Shown here: positions 1 through 4,862 of the stretch, piece by piece
Layout: every line of letters starts with the position of its first letter
Numbering within the stretch: the stretch's first letter is position 1
Assembly: GCA_016206385.1 (NCBI GenBank)
Contig: JACQRS010000115.1
Location: 1 to 6,761, forward strand
Direction of reading: 5' to 3'
Origin: Candidatus Rokuibacteriota bacterium
Lineage (GTDB): Bacteria > Methylomirabilota > Methylomirabilia > Rokubacteriales > CSP1-6
Length of the DNA stretch: 6,761 nt
Position numbers and translations under genes: made by a program
Notes under the pieces: generated by a model
What the model was told of the DNA's origin: nothing
What the model saw: the letters and a program-made list of their open reading frames with translations, nothing else
Database searches by the model: none

Positions 1-348
1 ACCGCGCTGGCCGGCGTTGATCCCACGATCATGCTCACGGGGCCGATTCCCGCGACCCAGCGGGTGCTGAAGAAGGCCGGCTTGAGGCTCGAGCAGAACG
101 ACCTGATCGAGATCAACGAGGCCTTCGCCTCGGTGGTGCTGGCCTGGGAGCGGGAGCTCCACCCCGATATGGCCCGGGTCAACGTGAACGGGGGGGCCAT
201 CGCCCTGGGCCACCCGCTGGGCTGCACCGGGGCCAAGCTCCTGACCACGCTGCTGCACGAGCTGGAGCGGAGCGGCGGCCGCTACGGGCTCCAGACCATG
301 TGCATCGGGTTTGGCCAGGGGATCGCCACCATCATCGAGCGGCTGTAA
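1..348 (+). CDS. Thiolase (acetyl-CoA C-acyltransferase), C-terminal part, 5' end outside the window
   Basis: This is the last 115 codons of a thiolase, an enzyme that cleaves 3-ketoacyl-CoA with CoA or condenses two acyl-CoAs in fatty-acid or related degradation in the cytoplasm. The reading frame is open from base 1 and ends at TAA 346-348. Numbering from the first codon in the window, the hallmark motifs appear in order: an INEAFA block near residues 38-43, the NVNGGAIALGHPLG block near 61-74 with the catalytic His at residue 71 (codon 211-213), and the C-terminal MCIGFGQGIAT block with the catalytic Cys at residue 101 (codon 301-303). All three active-site elements are present, so the C-terminal domain looks functional. 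The CIGFG variant differs from the commoner CIGGG, but that position is variable in the family. Fatty-acid versus sterol or other substrate cannot be decided from this fragment. It lies convergent to the kinase operon and appears functionally unrelated to it. Confidence 0.95.
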   Translation, partial: TALAGVDPTIMLTGPIPATQRVLKKAGLRLEQNDLIEINEAFASVVLAWERELHPDMARVNVNGGAIALGHPLGCTGAKLLTTLLHELERSGGRYGLQTMCIGFGQGIATIIERL

Positions 349-350
349 CT

Positions 351-376
351 CGGAGGGGGGCTGTGCCCCCCTTCCG
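351..376. repeat. Strong G/C-tract stem-loop just after the thiolase stop codon
   Basis: The left arm 351-361 (CGGAGGGGGGC) pairs with the right arm 365-376 (GCCCCCCTTCCG) around a TGT loop, with a single bulged base in the right arm. It starts two bases after the thiolase stop. There is no T-run behind it on either strand, so it is not a textbook intrinsic terminator. It may instead stabilise the mRNA 3' end, aid termination, or be a copy of an interspersed palindromic element. A further C-tract at 383-389 could compete for the same G-tract, allowing an alternative fold. The pairing is seen directly; the role is inferred. Confidence 0.7.
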
Positions 377-395
377 AAGCCTCCCCCCCAGGGTT

Positions 396-414
396 GCGCG
401 GGCAAAGCCCGCGC
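396..414. repeat. Perfect 8-bp GC stem-loop upstream of the small cysteine ORF
   Basis: Arms 396-403 (GCGCGGGC) and 407-414 (GCCCGCGC) are exact reverse complements around an AAA loop. The stem lies about 20 bases after the preceding hairpin and ends 15 bases before the ATG at 430. No T-run follows directly; the nearest, T5 at 436-440, is about 21 bases away and inside the small ORF. The two hairpins together occupy most of the 81-base gap between the thiolase and the small ORF. They may form one composite palindromic element or act as a weak bidirectional terminator between convergent transcripts. Confidence 0.65.
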
Positions 415-429
415 TCGAAAGAGCATGAG

Positions 430-516
430 ATGGCATTTTTCAGGTGCGCGAAGTGCGGGAAGACGGCGCCCGTTCAGAAGGTCTGCTGCGGGCGCCCCAT
501 GAAGAAGGCGGGGTGA
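430..516 (+). CDS. Putative 28-aa zinc-ribbon / desulforedoxin-like small protein
   Basis: An ATG at 430 opens 28 codons ending in TGA 514-516. The predicted peptide begins MAFFRCAKCGK and ends VCCGRPMKKAG, with cysteines at residues 6, 9, 19 and 20. A CxxCG knuckle followed by a CCGxPM knuckle recalls the metal site of desulforedoxin and the N-terminal domain of desulfoferrodoxin, and also miniature zinc ribbons; the spacing between the cysteine pairs is short. Such a site would bind one Zn or Fe. A weak Shine-Dalgarno-like AAAGAG at 418-423 sits 6 bases before the ATG. The ORF follows the thiolase by 81 bases on the same strand and stops one base before the convergent hybrid-kinase stop codon. 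Its function is unknown. The cysteine pattern argues for a real gene, but the length is too short for certainty and chance translation of GC-rich DNA is the alternative. Confidence 0.5.
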   Translation: MAFFRCAKCGKTAPVQKVCCGRPMKKAG

Positions 517-2808
517 CTACTTCACCATCACCTGCTGGATCGCTTGAAGAAGATCGTCCGGCTGGACGGGCTTGAAGAGGCACTGGCGGATGCCGCGGGC
601 GCGGCAGCGCTCGCGGTCGTCCGCCGACAAGCCCCACCCCGTGATGAAGGCCAGAGGGACATGCGGATCCGCGGCACGGACCCGATCCGCCACCTCCCAG
701 CCCGTCATCCCCGGCATCCCGATGTTGGTCAGGACGACGTCAAAGCACCCGGGGGTGAAGAGCGCCAGGGCCTCCCTGCCGCTCGCGGCCGGCGTCACCC
801 TGTGTCCCCCGGCCGTGAGCATCTCGGTCAGGAGCCCCAACACCTGGGGCTCGTTGTCGATGACGAGGATCCGGCCCGTCCGGTCCGGCTGTCCTGCGGT
901 CACGGGGGGCGGCTCGGGGACAGCTCCCGCCCGCACGGGGAAGAGGAGCGTGAAGGTCGTGCCCTTGCCCTCCTGGCTTGCGACGCGGATCTCGCCGCCG
1001 TGGCGCGTCACAATGGAGTACGAGATCGACAGCCCGAGGCCCGTGCCCGCCTCCCCTTTGGTGGTGAAGAACGGGTCGAAGACGCGCCGCCGCACCTCCT
1101 CGGACATTCCCACGCCGGTGTCAGCGATGACCACCGCCACCCGGTCAGGTCCCTGGCGTCGGGTGGTAATCGAGAGCGTGCCGCCGGAGGGCATCGCCTC
1201 GACGGCGTTCAAGATCAGGTTGGTCACCACCTCGGCCAGCGCTGCGGGGCGGCCGAGGATCGGCGGGATCTCCGCCAGGTCAAGGCGCAGCTCCGTTGGG
1301 ATCCCGCGCTGTCCCACCACCTCGTCCCACCGCGGGCGCGTGATGGCCACCGCTTCCCGGATGACCGCGTTCAGATCCACCGGGATGAACTCCTCATCCG
1401 GCCTGAGCCGTGCGAACTGCTGAATCCGCTTGACCGTCTCCACGCCTCCGGTCGCGGCGGTATGAATGACCTCGAGGCCACGGCGGACGAGATCCGTGTT
1501 TGCCGGGCTCCTGGCCATGAGCTGCGCGTAGCCAAGAATCGCCTGAAGCTGGTTGTTGAAGTCGTGCGCGATGCCACCGGCCAGCTTGCCCAGCGCGGTG
1601 AGCTTCTCCGACTGCAGGAGCTGGGCTTCCAGCTCACGCTGGGTGGTGATGTCCCGCACGATGGCGAGGATGCCCTCACGCTCGCCGCCCCGCTCGCCGA
1701 ACGCCGACAGCATGACGGCCAGCTCCGTGCGGCTGCCGTCCGGGCGGCGCTGGCGGACTTCAAAGTGCTGGGCCGGGCGCCCGGCGGCGAGGGCTGCTTT
1801 CGCCCGCAGGTAGTCCGCTGCCGGCAGGATGCGGGTGACGGGCTCACCGAACATGGTTCCTTCTGTGGCAGCGAAGATCTCCTCCGCGGCCGGGTTCCAG
1901 CCGACGATGCGATCCTCCCGGTCCACTGAGACAATGGCGTCGCCGGCGGAGTGAATGAGCTGCTCCAGAAAGCGCTTGGTCTCGGCGATCTCGCCGTAGA
2001 GGCGGGAATTGCGGATGGCGATCGCCAAGTACTCGGAGAGCATCTCCAGCAGCTCTCGCTCCCGGGGGTCGATGGGGCACGCCGACGGGCGATTGTCGGC
2101 CACGAGGTGGCCGAGGATGGTTTCGTCTTCCCGGATCGGACAGACCACGCAGGTGGCGGTATCGGCCGCCGCGGGCGGATCCGCGCCCAGGTGGATCGAG
2201 ACCTCGTCATAGCCGAGTCCGGCCTTGAGCGACTCGGTAATGGTTTCGGTCATGGGGCCGAGATCGAGCTGGCTGAGGATGCCGCCCGAAATCTCGCGGA
2301 GGATGGAGAGCTGGGTCACGCGCAGCGACTGCTCGGCCGCCTCGCGACGGGCGGCCTCCTCCAGCTCCCGGGTCTTGGCGGCCAGGCCGCGCATCTGCTC
2401 GACGAGTCGCGCCACCTGCCCCCGGGCGCCCACCTCCATCTGCCGCCGGGCCAGGGCCCGCCGCGCCGTGCGCTCCAAATCGTGCCTGGAGAAGGGCTTG
2501 ATCAGGTACTCGAACGCCCCGTTTGTCAGCGCGCTTCTGACAGTCTCCAGCGAGGCGTAGGCCGTGATCATCACCACCTCGACGGAGGGATCGTGGGCCT
2601 TGATCTGCCGGAGCACCTCCAGACCGTCCATGGCGGGCATCTTGATGTCGATGAAGACCACGTCGGGCCGGAAGGTGGGGAGCGCCTCGAGCGCGGCCGC
2701 GCCGCTTTCGACCATGGCCACCTCGTAATAGGGCTTGAAGACCATGCGGAGGGACTCCCTCGGCCCCAACTCGTCATCCACCACCAGGATCCGCGGCTTG
2801 TCCGTCAT
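517..2808 (-). CDS. Hybrid sensor histidine kinase REC-GAF-PAS-HisKA-HATPase-REC, with a degenerate C-terminal receiver
   Basis: This 763-aa protein has no transmembrane segment or signal peptide and is probably cytoplasmic. Residues 5-120 are a complete receiver: acidic pair D11/D12, phospho-acceptor D54 (in FIDIKMP), T82 and K104. Residues about 125-165 form a charged helical, coiled-coil-like linker. About 165-275 resemble a short GAF domain, with a CVVC at 220-223 and a further Cys at 244. About 275-395 are a PAS domain. The kinase core has H415 in an AHDFNN H-box, N534 in the N-box, DTGVG at 563-567, an FDPFFTTK F-box at 577-584 and GTGLGLS at 588-594, all intact. After a proline-rich linker, residues 645-763 are a second receiver keeping T723 and K746, but the phospho-acceptor position is N695 (codon AAC) and the acidic pair reads D651-N652. 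It should autophosphorylate at H415, but its last receiver should not accept phosphate. The ATG at 2808 is supported by an AAGGAG site 6 bases upstream. It is the last gene of the operon. Partner and signal are unknown. Confidence 0.93.
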   Translation of the reverse strand: MTDKPRILVVDDELGPRESLRMVFKPYYEVAMVESGAAALEALPTFRPDVVFIDIKMPAMDGLEVLRQIKAHDPSVEVVMITAYASLETVRSALTNGAFEYLIKPFSRHDLERTARRALARRQMEVGARGQVARLVEQMRGLAAKTRELEEAARREAAEQSLRVTQLSILREISGGILSQLDLGPMTETITESLKAGLGYDEVSIHLGADPPAAADTATCVVCPIREDETILGHLVADNRPSACPIDPRERELLEMLSEYLAIAIRNSRLYGEIAETKRFLEQLIHSAGDAIVSVDREDRIVGWNPAAEEIFAATEGTMFGEPVTRILPAADYLRAKAALAAGRPAQHFEVRQRRPDGSRTELAVMLSAFGERGGEREGILAIVRDITTQRELEAQLLQSEKLTALGKLAGGIAHDFNNQLQAILGYAQLMARSPANTDLVRRGLEVIHTAATGGVETVKRIQQFARLRPDEEFIPVDLNAVIREAVAITRPRWDEVVGQRGIPTELRLDLAEIPPILGRPAALAEVVTNLILNAVEAMPSGGTLSITTRRQGPDRVAVVIADTGVGMSEEVRRRVFDPFFTTKGEAGTGLGLSISYSIVTRHGGEIRVASQEGKGTTFTLLFPVRAGAVPEPPPVTAGQPDRTGRILVIDNEPQVLGLLTEMLTAGGHRVTPAASGREALALFTPGCFDVVLTNIGMPGMTGWEVADRVRAADPHVPLAFITGWGLSADDRERCRARGIRQCLFKPVQPDDLLQAIQQVMVK

Positions 2809-2814
2809 TCTCGG

Positions 2815-2820
2815 CTCCTT
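2815..2820 (-). promoter_or_regulatory. Ribosome binding site of the hybrid kinase gene
   Basis: On the minus strand the sequence reads TGAAGGAGCCGAGAATG. The AAGGAG core lies 6 bases before the ATG at 2808, and its first A is the last base of the preceding gene's TGA. This fixes the start codon and indicates that the two genes share a transcript with tight, probably coupled, translation. Confidence 0.85.
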
Positions 2821-4862
2821 CAGGCGAGCGTGACCGGCAGCGAGGCCAGAAAGGATACCTCGTGGCGCGCCTGGCGGGCCTGCAGCTGGCCGCCCTGGGC
2901 TTCGATGATCCGCTGGCTCACGTAGGGACCCACATCGATGAGGCTCTCCTTGAGCCCCTTCACGGGATCGAATATCTGCTGGAACTCGTCGGGCTTCAGG
3001 ACGGCGGTACGGGAGGAAATGAGGACCTGGATGCTCTCCGTGACGCCGCTGGACCTCCCGAGCGAGATGGAGAGCTTGACCTCCTCCCCGGGGCTCTTTC
3101 CCATCAGGTACCAGATCACGTAGGCCAGGGCTTTCTGGAGCTGCGCCCGGTCGGCTTTGACCTTGAGCGGCCCGGCCTCCCGGTACACGCTCACGGTCAC
3201 GCGCTTGCCCGACGCTTCGTCTGTCAGGTGGAGGATCCGCGCGCCGTTGACCGTGTCCGGCCCGGGCTTGGCGCCGACCGCGGTCAAGCAGTCCTCCACC
3301 ACGGCCTGCATCTCCACCACCTCGAAGTTGAACTCCGCTTCCCGCACCAACGCCGTCAGCTTCTCGAAGATCTCACCGAGCCGCTTGACGTCGCGCCCGA
3401 CCACAGTGGAGAAGCGGTGGCGGAAATCCGCGTCCTCATACCGTTCCCCCAGGAGCTCCATGAAGGTGTTAATCGAGACGAGCGGGTTCTTGATCTCGTC
3501 GGCCACGCGGCCGATGACCCCGCTCAGGAGGTGGAGCTGCTCGGTCCGAAGCTTCTCGGCGGCGAGCTGCTTGGCGGCGGAGAGGTCTTCGAACACCATG
3601 ACCGCGCCCAGGGGAGCCGGATCGTCCCCGGCGATCGGGTAGGTGCTGACTTCCAACGGGAGCTTCCGGAGCGCCAGCTGTATTTCCACCCGCTGCACCG
3701 TCCGCCCGGTCGTCAGCGTCTCGTAGAGGAAGTCGCCGAGCGGGGAGGGCAGGACCCGAAGGTCCCGGTCCAGCACCTCGGCAGCGGGGAGGCCCAGGAT
3801 TTCCTCGGCCCGACGGTTCAGGATCGTGACCTTGTGCTCCCGGTCGATAGTGATCACGCCGTTGGACATGTGGGCGAGGATCCGCTCGATGTACACCTTC
3901 TGATACCGGAGCTCGTGGTGCAGCCGAATGTCATGGATGGCGGTGGCCAGGTAGGTGGCCAGGTTGAAGAGAATCTCGGTTTCGCGGTGATGGTATGGGA
4001 GGCCGGTGATCCGCTGGCCGAGCGTCAGAATGGCGATGAGTTCGCCGTGGGCGATCAGCGGCACGGCGACAACCGCCTGGAGCACCGCGAGCTCGCGAGC
4101 GATCTCCCGGGCCTGCGGATCCTGGGCGCGCGCCTGCGCCTCCTCCACCTGGATCAAGCGGGCCTGGGCTTGAAGCCAGAGGGCGAGCCCCCCGTCCGCG
4201 GGGAGCCGAACCGAGTTCGCCACGGAGCGAGCCAGGCCCCGGTGGGCCCGGATCCGGAACTCGGCGCCGTCTCCTTCGGCAAGGAGCAGGGCACAGCGGC
4301 TGGGCTTGAGCGCCTCCGACACGGCGTCCAGAAAGAGATCCAGGGCGCGGGGCAGGTCGAAGCCAGCGGAGAGCGCCCTGGCGAATTCCTTCACCACAGG
4401 GGCCAGCACAGGTCCCGCCATCTCGGAGGCCCCGTTCAGCGTCTCCCCGACCGTCTGCGGCGTCGCCGGTCGCTGGGTGCGGAGCGCGGAGAGCTCGAGC
4501 ACGAGCCCATGCTTTTCATCGGCCTGACGGATCACCCGCGCCAACTCCTGCGACGTGAAGGGCTTCCTCAGGAGGAAGTCCGCGGCCTCGAGCGCCTCCT
4601 CGTCCTCAGCACGGAGCCCTTCGGCCGGGCAGAGACAGACCACCACGCCCACCGGCGAGAGCTGCCGGGTGTGGGCGATGAAGTGCGTCAACCGTCGCAC
4701 GGGAGGAACGATGTCGGCGATAACGAGATCCACCTGGGTGGTGCGGAGCGTCCGGAGCGCCTCCTCCTCCCCGGCCTCGGTGAACACCGAGCGGGCCCCC
4801 AGCGCCCGAAGCAACCGGGCGCGGAGGTTGGCATCCGCGGTGACCACGAGTGCCGTCTTCAT
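2820..4862 (-). CDS. Pseudo-histidine kinase: degenerate REC-GAF-PAS-HisKA-HATPase-like protein
   Basis: This 680-aa soluble protein is built like a sensor kinase but lacks the residues for catalysis. Residues 1-115 are receiver-like: D50 and K100 remain, but the acidic pair is T8-A9. About 165-320 are a GAF domain and about 325-435 a PAS domain. The dimerisation-helix region near 441-510 aligns with the upstream kinase, but the His of the AHEIRNPLV motif is D455 (VADEIKNPLV, codon GAC at 3498-3500). In the ATPase-like region (about 565-680) both N-box Asn positions are Tyr (Y581, Y585), the G1 DTGxG is replaced by SRTAV, and the G2 GxGLGL is absent, while the IFDP F-box remnant at 630-633 survives. 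The gene is intact over 2 kb, so it is probably kept for a non-catalytic role such as sensing or modulating its paralogous neighbour. The ATG at 4862 overlaps the upstream stop as ATGA, with a GAGG about 10 bases upstream. Some ATP binding cannot be excluded. Confidence 0.9.
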   Translation of the reverse strand: MKTALVVTADANLRARLLRALGARSVFTEAGEEEALRTLRTTQVDLVIADIVPPVRRLTHFIAHTRQLSPVGVVVCLCPAEGLRAEDEEALEAADFLLRKPFTSQELARVIRQADEKHGLVLELSALRTQRPATPQTVGETLNGASEMAGPVLAPVVKEFARALSAGFDLPRALDLFLDAVSEALKPSRCALLLAEGDGAEFRIRAHRGLARSVANSVRLPADGGLALWLQAQARLIQVEEAQARAQDPQAREIARELAVLQAVVAVPLIAHGELIAILTLGQRITGLPYHHRETEILFNLATYLATAIHDIRLHHELRYQKVYIERILAHMSNGVITIDREHKVTILNRRAEEILGLPAAEVLDRDLRVLPSPLGDFLYETLTTGRTVQRVEIQLALRKLPLEVSTYPIAGDDPAPLGAVMVFEDLSAAKQLAAEKLRTEQLHLLSGVIGRVADEIKNPLVSINTFMELLGERYEDADFRHRFSTVVGRDVKRLGEIFEKLTALVREAEFNFEVVEMQAVVEDCLTAVGAKPGPDTVNGARILHLTDEASGKRVTVSVYREAGPLKVKADRAQLQKALAYVIWYLMGKSPGEEVKLSISLGRSSGVTESIQVLISSRTAVLKPDEFQQIFDPVKGLKESLIDVGPYVSQRIIEAQGGQLQARQARHEVSFLASLPVTLA
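4859..4862 (-). other. ATGA start/stop overlap between the active kinase and pseudokinase genes
   Basis: On the minus strand, ATG (4862-4860) of the pseudokinase gene overlaps TGA (4861-4859) of the upstream kinase gene by four bases. This arrangement typically gives translational coupling and near-equal synthesis of the two proteins, in keeping with their acting together. Confidence 0.95.

Noticed and set aside
190..196. Run of seven G in the thiolase gene as a possible frameshift site
   Set aside because: The frame reads correctly through the conserved NVNGGAIALGHP motif, so there is no evidence of a frameshift.
301..345. Unusual CIGFG in place of CIGGG at the thiolase active-site Cys
   Set aside because: The residue after CIG varies in the family (Gly, His and others occur), and the Cys itself is intact, so it is not a sign of inactivity.
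351..440. Classical rho-independent terminator
   Set aside because: Neither hairpin is followed by a T-run on either strand. The only T5 (436-440) is over 20 bases from the nearer stem and inside the small ORF.
311..502. Plus-strand 63-codon frame overlapping the thiolase end and the hairpins
   Set aside because: It starts inside the thiolase in another frame, runs through the hairpin region and has a low-complexity Pro/Ser/Arg composition. The 430-516 frame, with its cysteine motif, is a better explanation.
544..1929. Plus-strand open frame of 461 codons antisense to the hybrid kinase
   Set aside because: The minus-strand frame encodes PAS, HisKA, HATPase and REC motifs over the same bases; the antisense frame shows only Arg/Gly/His-rich shadow sequence.
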